A DNA stretch of 64,000 nucleotides from Euryarchaeota archaeon UBA23 (GTDB lineage Archaea; Thermoplasmatota; Poseidoniia; Poseidoniales; Thalassarchaeaceae). The position numbers and the translations under genes were made by a program. Within the stretch, counting starts at the first letter, position 1, and each line of letters starts with the position of its first letter. Shown here in pieces: positions 51,634-60,739 of the stretch. The stretch spans positions 1 to 64,000 of the forward strand of contig DAIJ01000016.1 of the NCBI GenBank assembly GCA_002498725.1, in the 5' to 3' direction. The notes under the pieces were generated by a model. The model saw nothing but the letters and a program-made list of their open reading frames with translations, had not been told where the DNA came from and made no database searches.

Positions 51634-51634
51634 A

Positions 51635-52726
51635 ATGGGTTTTTTTAATTTTTTCTTAGGTAGAAATAAGAAAAATAGAAATTCATTCTTTGAACGTTGG
51701 GTCTGGATGGAAAATGGGCTAATTAGGGATCTCTTAAGAGAAAACCAACCTGCGTGGATAGTCGGCACTAATCTATTTGAAAGTTGGATTCAAGGTGTTG
51801 AAGAAAGATGTAATCAGAGTTTAGGACGTCGATTAGCTCATGCCGCTAACCAATCAGATGAGGCTTTAATACCTAGGAATCTTAAGTTGAATATTCTAAC
51901 TAGAAAATCTAGTATTGATTGGGATGAATTGAATGTTGACTGGAAACATCGAGGATTAGGGGAATTGAGTTTACTTGATAATTCAGAAGAAAATTTGAGT
52001 CTCCTAATTTCTTTTCCAGCCAATGAAGCAATGTGTGCAGGTTTTGCATCGGCAGCTATTGAGAGATATAGTGGTACGAGGTATAGATTCAGATGGAACG
52101 GTACTCGCGAACAAAGTGTAGTGGTAAGATTCACAGAAGATAAAATCGAAATCCCAACAGTTCAAGTTTTGGATGTTGATTGGCTTGATGGAGATAGTAA
52201 TGTTATTGAATTGGAAGATTTCAAATTTTTCGAGAATGATGATTATGGAAGAATTTCATTTATGGGCAATCGCTCTATATTTTTACATCGAGATTTAATT
52301 ATTAGATTCATCCAATTCTGTGAGCCCTATGTGGAAGAATTATTTTCTGGACATATTAATCAGTATGATTTTTCAGGTTTATCGAAATCAGATCAGTTAA
52401 TCTGGACAGCAATGGCTGACTCTCTGAGAGAGGCGACTTTCAATATGGGCTTTCACGTAATGATCTCTAAATCAGATGATTGGCTAAATGTGGGCTCCCG
52501 TTTTCTCTCAGATTCCGGATTGGGAAGTATCGAATCAGTCACTTTAATTGATGAACATGGAGGTGTTGAATTTATTCTTAATGGCTGTTTCCATCCTGCC
52601 TTAGCAGGCGGTGTACTTCTTTCTTGTTGGGAGCGTGCTTATGGCCGCCGAGGATGTTTGAAATGTAATATGAAAGGCGGTATAGTGCATCTTATCATAT
52701 CCTCTTCTGTAGAACTTAGCAATTGA
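51635..52726 (+). CDS. Hypothetical protein, possibly with a C-terminal V4R-like domain (363 aa)
   Basis: The ATG at 51635 lies one base after the aminotransferase stop, so the gene is the last of the alaS operon. The protein is soluble and starts with MGFFNFFLGRNKKNRNSFF. I recognise no firm family. The C-terminal ~100 residues (ALAGGVLLSCWERAYGRRG followed by CLKCNMKGGIVHLII) loosely recall small-ligand V4R domains, which end with a Cys-containing strand; this is weak. Confidence 0.7.
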   Translation: MGFFNFFLGRNKKNRNSFFERWVWMENGLIRDLLRENQPAWIVGTNLFESWIQGVEERCNQSLGRRLAHAANQSDEALIPRNLKLNILTRKSSIDWDELNVDWKHRGLGELSLLDNSEENLSLLISFPANEAMCAGFASAAIERYSGTRYRFRWNGTREQSVVVRFTEDKIEIPTVQVLDVDWLDGDSNVIELEDFKFFENDDYGRISFMGNRSIFLHRDLIIRFIQFCEPYVEELFSGHINQYDFSGLSKSDQLIWTAMADSLREATFNMGFHVMISKSDDWLNVGSRFLSDSGLGSIESVTLIDEHGGVEFILNGCFHPALAGGVLLSCWERAYGRRGCLKCNMKGGIVHLIISSSVELSN

Positions 52727-52780
52727 GTTCTGAGATGCGTCCTCGCTGAAACATTATAGCCATAACCAAGGTCAAAGAGA

Positions 52781-52797
52781 CGGCCCCATAGGGGCCG
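52781..52797 (+). promoter_or_regulatory. Perfect hairpin before the 1013-aa surface gene
   Basis: CGGCCCC-ATA-GGGGCCG is a perfect 7-bp GC stem with a 3-nt loop, ending 1 nt before the GTG at 52799 and 10 nt before the ATG at 52808. It belongs with the similar short-loop hairpins before other genes in this window. Confidence 0.5.
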
Positions 52798-52798
52798 G

Positions 52799-55700
52799 GT
52801 GTGGAAAATGGCTCTATCTCATAATCAATATGCAGTTGCAGCGATTGCGGCAACTCTCTGTTTAGCTGGGTTTTACACAATTATTGACGCAGGTCTTTCA
52901 ACTACTGAATCAGGTGGTTTTGATTCAGCAGGAGGTGATGTAATCATTACAGACTCTGAGGACCAATATGCTGGTGAGGATTATGATGGGGATGGATTAC
53001 CAAATAGGATGGAACAAACCCTCTATGGTACTGATTGGAGGAAGAATGATACAGATAATGATGGTCTTGAAGATGGTTGGGAAATACAAAATGGACTCGA
53101 TCCGTTAGATTCTGGTGAGCCCGATATTGGTGAAGTACAGAATGAAAATCCTGGACAAGAGGAAGAGACTGGCGAACAGAACGAAACATTCCCTGATCCC
53201 GACAATGGCCCTTTCGGAGATCCTGATCGTGATGGCTTGACAAATCAAGAAGAGGCACTGATTGGAACAAATCCAACGGTCCAAGATAGCGATGGAGATG
53301 GTTTGAATGATCGCTGGGAATCGCTGTATACTGAGACAATTCAAACTGCTCAAGGGCCAGTTGTACTTCTCGACCCTCTCAATCCAAACTGGGACTGTCC
53401 ATTACTAACAGCGCAAGTTGAGGCCGAAATGAAGCAGATTATTGGTATGAATACGTGGAACAATCTTCCAGTCGGGCCTAGTGGCCACCACTCTTGTGAT
53501 TCTGTACTTGATATAGATCGCCAGGGTCCAGACTCTTTACCAAATTTCCTTGAAGAATTATATGATACAAATCCACTGGATGAAGATAGCGATGGTGATT
53601 TAATCCCAGATCGTGTAGAAGTTGCTTTTGGTAGCTTAGAACTTCAGGTTCATTGTGGCGTACCACAGTTTGGCACTATCAGAATGGACGCCCCTTACAC
53701 TACTTTGATGTCAGGTTCTGGTGATCTTACGTGGTTCAATCAAGACATGGATGGAGATGGTCGATTGAATGGTCCTGGGGACTGGGATACTGATGGCGAT
53801 GGAATGCCTGATGGATTCGAATATTGTTACAACTCTCTCCTAGATCCTGCAAACTCTACCGATGCATACGGCGATGGTGACGAAGACGGCTTGAATAATG
53901 TCGAGGAATACGAGGTAGCTTATACTTGGGGGCCTGTTAATTTTACCAGTCCACTTAATCCGGATACTGATGGCGATGGAATGCCTGATGGGTGGGAGTA
54001 TAACAGTGGTATTCATCCTAATGATGGATCTAACGCTGAAGAGGATCCTGACTTTGATGGTTATGATGCAGATGGTGATGGTGCAGTTAGATATACAGAT
54101 CTTGTAGGAGTTACAACTGTGCATAGTATATCTGTTGAGATTGGAGATTTTGTTCAGGTTAATCGCACTGTTCTATGGGTTAGAACGGTTCAAGAGAGTC
54201 AATATGTCAATTTACCAGTAAAGGCGCCAACTGCTGGTTGGATATATTCAATTAATGTGGAAATAGGTCAAGAAGTTCAAAGTCGATTACAAGATCTAAT
54301 AATTATCGTAGAAGACCATGAAAGGTTCACTAACCTTGATGAATATAATGCCAGAGATAGAGATGGAGATGGTATAGTAGATGGACGCTCTACTGATCCA
54401 CTAGAACCAGATACAGATAATGATGGATTAATTGATGGAATTGAAGTCATTGGCTGGACAATACGTATTGTTGATATGGGAGTTCGTGATGTACTCGTAA
54501 GATCCGATCCCGGCGTTTATGATACTGATAGAGATGGTCTTTCAGATTCTGTAGAATACTATGAAACTTTCACAAATACTACTGATAGAGATACTGATAG
54601 CGATGGCCTCGAGGATTTCACAGAATCTTATGATGGTTTCACATGGAATGGAACTGTATATTTCACAAATGCATCAATGTTTGATACAGATAATGACGGT
54701 CTAAATGATGGAGAAGAGGTTACTGATGGAGAAGATCAGTATATCACCCATGCAAATAATGCAGATACAGATGATGACGGATTAAATGATGGTGGAGAAG
54801 TCCTCAATATCCCTAGGCCATGGCAGACTGCAACTAACCCATTAGACAATGATACAGATGATGATGGGCAGCCAGATGGGTGGGAAATGCAGGTATTCTC
54901 AGTACAACAGAACACCAATAGCCATAGTCTATGGATTACAACTCAGAATTGGTTACCTCTTGGTTGTGATGATATGCAAGAATGTGGTTTGGGACCTGGT
55001 GGTTGGGTCTGGAACAGTTATCTAAATGGTTTCCAAACGTCGGGAGATCGTAATGGAGATGGGACTTTAGATCCTAAATATTTCATATATGAGATGAATT
55101 TAACTGGATTTAGTATTCCAGGGAATGGAAGATGGGCATTAGACCCATCTTTTGGATCACAACCAGACTCGAACTTTGATATCGATAATGACACTCTCAT
55201 CAATGCTTTAGAAGCTCCAGATCGTTGGGATACAAATCCAGTCGATGATGACACAGATGGCGATTTACTAGCAGATGGTTGGGAAGTTGCGGCCTCTGAG
55301 AGGGCAATTAGTGCTGGTCTAGTAGACAATAACTCTCTCAATGCACTTGGAGCAAGAGGGCCTATGGATCCTAGAATGCCAGACTCAGATCTTGATGGTA
55401 TAGATGATGGGTCAGAAGATTTTGATCAAGACGGACTTAATAGAACTCATTTATTGAATCGTTATTGCCCTGGTTGGGATGATCCTCAGGTGGCAGAATG
55501 TCATATTGACCCTACTACCGAACGTGGTTCAATGTTCTATAATGATCTTGAAAATTATACAAATTATGAGGAATTCCAGAATCGTACCGATCCTGTTCTA
55601 GAAGACACCGATGGAGATGGATGGAATGATGGTTCAGAAGTTTACCATCAGGACCACGATGATGATGGCATGTGGTCTGGCTGGGAATTCTACTTTGATT

Positions 55701-55840
55701 TTGACCCATTTGATCCGGCAGATGCCTTTGTAGATTCAGATGGAGATGGTTACATGAATAAGTGTGAAAATAAATGGAATACTAATCCAAAGGACCCTAC
55801 AAGTTTCCCAAGTCAGGGTGAATTGTGCAATGATGATTGA
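52799..55840 (+). CDS. Secreted calcium-repeat (thrombospondin type 3-like) protein with an inserted lipoyl-like barrel
   Basis: This 1013-aa protein has an N-terminal hydrophobic signal/anchor (YAVAAIAATLCLAGFYTII). Most of it is DTDGDGMPDGWE-type calcium-binding repeats. In the middle (about residues 438-506) lies a stretch with two hammerhead-like halves: SISVEIGDFVQVNRTVLWVR and APTAGWIYSINVEIGQEVQ. This is the pattern of biotinyl/lipoyl barrels but without the carrier lysine turn. There is no C-terminal membrane helix, unlike other surface proteins here. Start is GTG 52799 or ATG 52808; both follow the hairpin. Confidence 0.85.
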   Translation: MWKMALSHNQYAVAAIAATLCLAGFYTIIDAGLSTTESGGFDSAGGDVIITDSEDQYAGEDYDGDGLPNRMEQTLYGTDWRKNDTDNDGLEDGWEIQNGLDPLDSGEPDIGEVQNENPGQEEETGEQNETFPDPDNGPFGDPDRDGLTNQEEALIGTNPTVQDSDGDGLNDRWESLYTETIQTAQGPVVLLDPLNPNWDCPLLTAQVEAEMKQIIGMNTWNNLPVGPSGHHSCDSVLDIDRQGPDSLPNFLEELYDTNPLDEDSDGDLIPDRVEVAFGSLELQVHCGVPQFGTIRMDAPYTTLMSGSGDLTWFNQDMDGDGRLNGPGDWDTDGDGMPDGFEYCYNSLLDPANSTDAYGDGDEDGLNNVEEYEVAYTWGPVNFTSPLNPDTDGDGMPDGWEYNSGIHPNDGSNAEEDPDFDGYDADGDGAVRYTDLVGVTTVHSISVEIGDFVQVNRTVLWVRTVQESQYVNLPVKAPTAGWIYSINVEIGQEVQSRLQDLIIIVEDHERFTNLDEYNARDRDGDGIVDGRSTDPLEPDTDNDGLIDGIEVIGWTIRIVDMGVRDVLVRSDPGVYDTDRDGLSDSVEYYETFTNTTDRDTDSDGLEDFTESYDGFTWNGTVYFTNASMFDTDNDGLNDGEEVTDGEDQYITHANNADTDDDGLNDGGEVLNIPRPWQTATNPLDNDTDDDGQPDGWEMQVFSVQQNTNSHSLWITTQNWLPLGCDDMQECGLGPGGWVWNSYLNGFQTSGDRNGDGTLDPKYFIYEMNLTGFSIPGNGRWALDPSFGSQPDSNFDIDNDTLINALEAPDRWDTNPVDDDTDGDLLADGWEVAASERAISAGLVDNNSLNALGARGPMDPRMPDSDLDGIDDGSEDFDQDGLNRTHLLNRYCPGWDDPQVAECHIDPTTERGSMFYNDLENYTNYEEFQNRTDPVLEDTDGDGWNDGSEVYHQDHDDDGMWSGWEFYFDFDPFDPADAFVDSDGDGYMNKCENKWNTNPKDPTSFPSQGELCNDD

Positions 55841-55887
55841 CACTTTTTCCTCACACATACTGATTTGTATTATTACTTGGTGATGAA

Positions 55888-56361
55888 ATGTCATGGTGGA
55901 TAATGCCAACTACAGCAGATATTGGCTTCCGAGCATTTTCAGATAGTCCTGAAGGCGTTCTTAGAGAATCATCTATTGCTCTTCAAGAAATTCAATTATC
56001 TGAGAAAGGCCTTGAATTCCTAGATGGTCACATTAGGAATGTATCTGAATGGAGTATTAGTATGCCTGAAAATGACATAGAAAGAGGGCTTGTGCGTTGG
56101 TTAGAAGAAATCATCTACCAAGGTTCTGTTGAGGGTCGATGGTTAGTTGAAATGGAGTCAATAATAGGTGAAAATACAATCCGCTCACAGGTTATATGGG
56201 TTGATTCACAAGATGTAGAATTAGAAATAGAAGTCAAAGCAGTAACTATGCATGATCTAATGGTTCGAGAAGTTAAGCCTGATGAATCAGTACTAGGAGA
56301 TGAAGGCATTCCAACATTTGAAGGGCCAGGGTGGATGGCACAAGTTGTACTTGATGTTTAG
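55888..56361 (+). CDS. Archease, activator of RtcB
   Basis: It promotes RtcB guanylylation in tRNA splicing. The 157-aa length and ends match archease: PTTADIGFRAFSDSPEGVLRE near the start, KAVTMHDLMVREVK in the middle and VVLDV at the C-terminus, where the family has a metal-binding Asp. The usual N-terminal HTADIG has Thr8 in place of His, while Asp11 is retained. RtcB is encoded 8.4 kb away on the other strand. Confidence 0.88.
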   Translation: MSWWIMPTTADIGFRAFSDSPEGVLRESSIALQEIQLSEKGLEFLDGHIRNVSEWSISMPENDIERGLVRWLEEIIYQGSVEGRWLVEMESIIGENTIRSQVIWVDSQDVELEIEVKAVTMHDLMVREVKPDESVLGDEGIPTFEGPGWMAQVVLDV

Positions 56362-56364
56362 AAA

Positions 56365-57099
56365 TTAAATACTCCCAGTACCCTTAGCAATGTAGAAAAA
56401 ACCACTAACTACAATCCCTACCATTACTCCTCTGTTTATGAATTCTGATTTTAGTTTCTTTAGCCATTTTTTCCCTACTTTAACCCCAATTATAGCCGAC
56501 AAAACTAGAATTATTGTGATTTGTGTATGTTCAATAATTTCATCATTTCGAAATATCAAATAAACTGGTATGCGAGATAAATCAACACATAGAGCTAGAA
56601 TACTTGCTGTTGCAGCATATGCCATTTTATCTTGAAGTCTACGTGTAAGAAACATAGCCCTTAGCGCACCTTGGTGTCCAGATAGACCCCCCATGAATCC
56701 TGATCCAAACCCACCTACTCTATCATTGGCTTCTGGTATACTATATCCGGTCCATTTTTCAGAAAGTGTTAGTATTGGTAGAATCACAAGAAATATTCCA
56801 ATTAATATTAGAAGCGGTTCTTGAGTAACCTGATTTTGTAGAACGGCTCCTAGTATAGATCCAATAACCAGATAAATCCCATAATGTCTGAAAGCATTTA
56901 AATCGATACAATCCCACATTGAATAACACTTAACAGCATTATGAGCGCCATGTACTATGGCAATTACAGCTACAGCCTCATGTGGTGGCATCAATAGTAA
57001 TACCAAGGGGGTCAACATCGTGGAAAGTCCAAACCCTGCTGGAACAGTTAGAGCCGCGGCGAAGAATGCACATATGGCAACAATTGCCAGAGTTTCCAT
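56365..57099 (-). CDS. TauE/SafE-family membrane transporter
   Basis: This is a 244-aa integral membrane protein of the TSUP family, which exports sulfur-containing or small organic anions. It has the paired repeats typical of the family: FFAAALTVPAGFGLSTMLTPLVLLLMPPHEAVAV and GFGSGFMGGLSGHQGALRA, each a helix plus a Gly-rich turn. About seven to eight hydrophobic segments are visible. It lies 32 nt downstream of guaC on the same strand. The substrate is unknown. Confidence 0.87.
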   Translation of the reverse strand: METLAIVAICAFFAAALTVPAGFGLSTMLTPLVLLLMPPHEAVAVIAIVHGAHNAVKCYSMWDCIDLNAFRHYGIYLVIGSILGAVLQNQVTQEPLLILIGIFLVILPILTLSEKWTGYSIPEANDRVGGFGSGFMGGLSGHQGALRAMFLTRRLQDKMAYAATASILALCVDLSRIPVYLIFRNDEIIEHTQITIILVLSAIIGVKVGKKWLKKLKSEFINRGVMVGIVVSGFFYIAKGTGSI

Positions 57100-57131
57100 G
57101 ACCTAAAGCGAAGGAGGTTGGCCATTGAAAT

Positions 57132-58184
57132 TTACTCTTCAACATTGAATCTCTGATAGACTTCATTAGTAGTCTGTGTTACTCTGATAAAAGTAGTACA
57201 TTTTGGTAAATCTTTAATCCTTCTAGCACCAACATATGAGCAAGCGGAGCGTACTCCTCCTAGGATGGATTGTACAGTGATTTCTAAAGGGCCTCTATAT
57301 GGTACTCGTACTTCCTTCCCTTCTGGTGCTCGATGTTTTGCGACCTCTCCGTAGTGTGTCTCCATAGCCTTAGAACTAGACATACCGTAGAATGATTTGT
57401 ACATCTTCCCATTTTCCATTTTCACCACTTCGCCCCCAGATTCATCATGACCCGCAAACATCCCTCCTAACATTACAAAATCAGCACCTGCAGCAAATGC
57501 CTTAGCAACATCACCAGGGCTAGAACATCCTCCATCTGCCATTACATGACCTCCAAGTCCATGTGCGGCATCAGCACATTCAGCTATTGCTGATAGTTGC
57601 GGATATCCAACTCCAGCAACTTTACGAGTAGTACAAACTGAGCCGGGTCCAATACCTACTTTGACAACATCAGCCCCAGCTAGTATTAGCGCTTCAGTCA
57701 TTTCTCTTGTTGCTACATTGCCTGCAATTACTATAGCTTCTGTAAATTTATTCCTAACTCTTTTTACAAATTCAAGGAATACTTCACGGTAACCATTGGC
57801 CACATCTATACAGATCATTTTCAGTCCGGAATTTGTACCCATTTTACGCTTTAACAATTCAAATGAATCATCAGTAGATCCACATGTAACAGCTATGAAT
57901 TCAGGATTCACTCCTTCATCCCAAGCCATTGAATACTCTTTTGTGGAATAGAATTTCTGTGTACAAGTAATCATAGAATGTTTTTGTAATTCGGTCGCTA
58001 TACTGAATAAACCAGTTGTGTCCATGTTAGCAGCAACAATTGGTACTCCGGACCACGTAGTTTTGGAGTGTCTAAATGTGAAATCTCTTACTAGAGTCAC
58101 ATCCGACCTAGAAACCAGCGTACTGCGCTTAGGTCTAATCAATACATCATCAAAAGTAAGCTTCACATCTTGCTCTACGCGCAT
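57132..58184 (-). CDS. guaC: GMP reductase (GuaC-type, IMPDH family)
   Basis: It converts GMP to IMP with NADPH in purine salvage. This 350-aa TIM barrel lacks the CBS domains of IMP dehydrogenase. Family motifs include LTFDDVLIRPKRSTL, the catalytic Cys in VGIGPGSVCTTRKVAGVGYPQ, MADGGCSSPGDVAKAFAAGADFVMLGGMFAGHDES and YRGPLEITVQSILGGVRSACSYVGA, the last of which favours GMP reductase. With purC it covers two points of purine metabolism in this window. Confidence 0.92.
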   Translation of the reverse strand: MRVEQDVKLTFDDVLIRPKRSTLVSRSDVTLVRDFTFRHSKTTWSGVPIVAANMDTTGLFSIATELQKHSMITCTQKFYSTKEYSMAWDEGVNPEFIAVTCGSTDDSFELLKRKMGTNSGLKMICIDVANGYREVFLEFVKRVRNKFTEAIVIAGNVATREMTEALILAGADVVKVGIGPGSVCTTRKVAGVGYPQLSAIAECADAAHGLGGHVMADGGCSSPGDVAKAFAAGADFVMLGGMFAGHDESGGEVVKMENGKMYKSFYGMSSSKAMETHYGEVAKHRAPEGKEVRVPYRGPLEITVQSILGGVRSACSYVGARRIKDLPKCTTFIRVTQTTNEVYQRFNVEE

Positions 58185-58234
58185 CTGAACCTTACTACTC
58201 CAACGAAGGTGTGTTTAAGACGCTTATTACAGAA

Positions 58235-60469
58235 TCAAGAGTCCTCTGAATTCATAATTATTGGCCCAGGATTATTCCAATGATACCATAATTCTCGACC
58301 ATGATCCGCTGTAACTCCTTGGAGGAATAGTTTCTCACCAATACTGATATAGTGCAAAGGCCAACTACTATTATTACCCGGATTTATATCAATAGCAATT
58401 CTTGTCCCTTCATTTGTACCATCGCTTCTCCATACTTCGACACCATAAGTTCCACCGTCATCGGCAGAGAAGAAAAGTTCACCTTGGTGTACAATAACTA
58501 TATCTCCTGACCAGAAACCTGTGTCCCAATAGAAACTACTATTGTTTCCCGGATTTATGTCCTTAACCATGTAGGTTCCCGAATAAGTCCCATCACTTCT
58601 CCATAACTCCCGACCATTTTGCCCATCATCTGCCATAAAGTAGAGAATGTCATCCATCATTGTAAGCTCATTTGGTGAACTAGATCCATTAGTGAAGATA
58701 TCTTTAATCATATATGTGCCTGATTCAGTACTATCTGTTATCCACAATTCACGGCCATTTTGCCCATCATCTGCTGTAAAGATAAGTTTCTGTCCAAATT
58801 TAATCAAATTCTTCGGTTCACTTGAATTGCCTTCTCCTGGCCATATGTCTTTTACTAATCGAGTTGAAAACGCATCACCTTGACTAAAAAATAATTCTTG
58901 ACCAGTAGAGCCGTTATCGGCTGATAAATAAGCGCCATTACTACCTGATGTAAGGTACATTGGATTACTTCCCTCAACTCCCTCATTGATATCTTTGATT
59001 AAGAATAATCCTCCAGATAATGCGGATAATCCATATCGATATAATTCACGTCCATAATTATCAGTTTCAGCAGTAAACCATAGAGTGTTGCCTTTCATAA
59101 TCAAATCTCTGGGTGCAGATCCTTGAAAATCCCCGCAGCAGTATTCCGTTCCTTCGTATACCCAAGTTTCATCTTCAGGAACTAGATTGACAATCATGAT
59201 AGTTCCCTGTCGAGTACCATCACTTATCCATAACTCCTCACCCCATGGAGGATGACTTCTATCTTCTTGACCACCAAATACTTCCATATTTGAGTAAATA
59301 ACTCTATCTGGGATAAATCCATTAGATGGAATGACAATTAGTTGACTCGCTCCCGCCCAGCCTTCTCTCCAACCATTTTCTCCACCATAACTTGCCCCCC
59401 AATTATCCCATTGATCAATCTGATATGTACCTGCGGCAGTACCATCGCTGACAATTAGACATGCGCATGATTCTGTACCGGGTTCTCCATCAAAACCTGT
59501 GAGGAATAGTTTCTCATTCCCGGCTACTATTTCAGGATAATGACATCCAAAAATACCTCCCCAGCACTTGACCTCAAGACTGCCTCCGTTTTCACAAGTT
59601 ACGGTACTTTCTCCTGTTTCAGGATCCGTACCTGAAGTACACTCTTCTTCTCGTAAATCTTTGACCATATATGTTCCATCAATGGTCCCATCGCTTCTCC
59701 ATAATTCCCATCCATGAATTCCATCATCTCCTGCGAAATATAGAATTCCTCCCATTTCAGCAAAGAGAGATGGCCCCCATCCTCCTGAGTTGTTCTGGAA
59801 TTCCAGAACCATGCCATTATCGCCGGGGCATTCACCTATCCTAGATTCAACCTCGTCACTTTGCAGAATTCCATCATTAGGCAACCCATTTCCACTACCG
59901 TCATCATAACCAATGACCATCTCTAATCCTGGATTATCTTGTGGGCATGAATTAATTCGGTCTCTAATAGAATATGTTAGACTGTTTAATGTGCTTTGTA
60001 AAGCGTTATTTGTTGCTTGTAAATTGGAAATTTGTTGGTTTTTTTGTTGCATATCTTGGTTAATATCAGATATCTGTGCATCCGCATCAGAGATCTGCTG
60101 ATTCAATTCAGATATTTGATTTTGATAACTATTGATTAATTCATCATCTTGGGTATTGTTTAGTTGTTCCATCACGTTTGTTAGGACATTACTCAAATTT
60201 GCTCTATGCCATTCAGTATTGTTCAGTTCTAATAAAAGAGAAATTATTTCATTCTCAGCAATTTCTAACGCATTCTGGGTCTGAGTAAGTGTGCTTTCTA
60301 AACTTGCAGCGTTTGCAACAGCGTCATCTTTTTCGGAAGTGAGATTTGTCAATTCAGATTGTAAAGAAGCAATCTGTTCATCTTTTGCATCATCAGAACT
60401 ACTCCCACTACATCCTGCTAATATTGAAGCCAACATTAAGATGACTAGCAAGGCGGCTTTTCCTCTCAT
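58235..60469 (-). CDS. Secreted lipoprotein with coiled coil and ELWRSDGT repeats (744 aa)
   Basis: The N-terminus MRGKAALLVILMLASILAGC is a lipoprotein signal with Cys20 as the likely lipidated residue. Residues ~30-165 form a long coiled coil (repeated NQQISDADAQISD-type heptads) that would hold the rest off the membrane. From about 215 on, the repeat ELWRSDGTxxGTyMVKDI occurs many times, roughly every 45-60 residues, as in uncharacterised propeller-like surface proteins of marine microbes. No enzyme motif is seen. It is the minus-strand neighbour downstream of tRNA-Glu. Confidence 0.85.
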   Translation of the reverse strand: MRGKAALLVILMLASILAGCSGSSSDDAKDEQIASLQSELTNLTSEKDDAVANAASLESTLTQTQNALEIAENEIISLLLELNNTEWHRANLSNVLTNVMEQLNNTQDDELINSYQNQISELNQQISDADAQISDINQDMQQKNQQISNLQATNNALQSTLNSLTYSIRDRINSCPQDNPGLEMVIGYDDGSGNGLPNDGILQSDEVESRIGECPGDNGMVLEFQNNSGGWGPSLFAEMGGILYFAGDDGIHGWELWRSDGTIDGTYMVKDLREEECTSGTDPETGESTVTCENGGSLEVKCWGGIFGCHYPEIVAGNEKLFLTGFDGEPGTESCACLIVSDGTAAGTYQIDQWDNWGASYGGENGWREGWAGASQLIVIPSNGFIPDRVIYSNMEVFGGQEDRSHPPWGEELWISDGTRQGTIMIVNLVPEDETWVYEGTEYCCGDFQGSAPRDLIMKGNTLWFTAETDNYGRELYRYGLSALSGGLFLIKDINEGVEGSNPMYLTSGSNGAYLSADNGSTGQELFFSQGDAFSTRLVKDIWPGEGNSSEPKNLIKFGQKLIFTADDGQNGRELWITDSTESGTYMIKDIFTNGSSSPNELTMMDDILYFMADDGQNGRELWRSDGTYSGTYMVKDINPGNNSSFYWDTGFWSGDIVIVHQGELFFSADDGGTYGVEVWRSDGTNEGTRIAIDINPGNNSSWPLHYISIGEKLFLQGVTADHGRELWYHWNNPGPIIMNSEDS

Positions 60470-60540
60470 GTTGGTTCTTCACATATTCGGCTATTAAGCA
60501 GTTCTCTACTAATAACTGAATATGGATCCATAGAAGATAA

Positions 60541-60618
60541 TGGTGCTCGTGCCGGGATTTGAACCCGGGTCGACGGATCGAGAACCCGTCATGATGGACC
60601 GAACTACACTACACGAGC
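60541..60618 (-). tRNA. tRNA-Glu (anticodon CTC), CCA encoded
   Basis: On the minus strand the acceptor GCTCGTG pairs with CACGAGC, then discriminator A and CCA. The anticodon arm ACGGG-TTCTCGA-TCCGT gives CTC (glutamate, GAG codons). The T arm is CCGGG-TTCAAAT-CCCGG. Length is 78 nt. Confidence 0.96.
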
Positions 60619-60739
60619 GTGTTGGCCTAGCGACTGAGCAACTCTATTTGAAAGGATGGATATCTGCATATTCTTTACTTTCACTTTCACTTTGGGGTCT
60701 GTTACTGTTCTTGATATGCTAATTGACATACAGCAGTTC

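Noticed and set aside
57132..58184. IMP dehydrogenase as the identity of the TIM-barrel gene
   Set aside because: There is no CBS domain, the length is 350 aa, and the C-terminal YRGPLE...ILGGVRSACSYVGA pattern favours GMP reductase.
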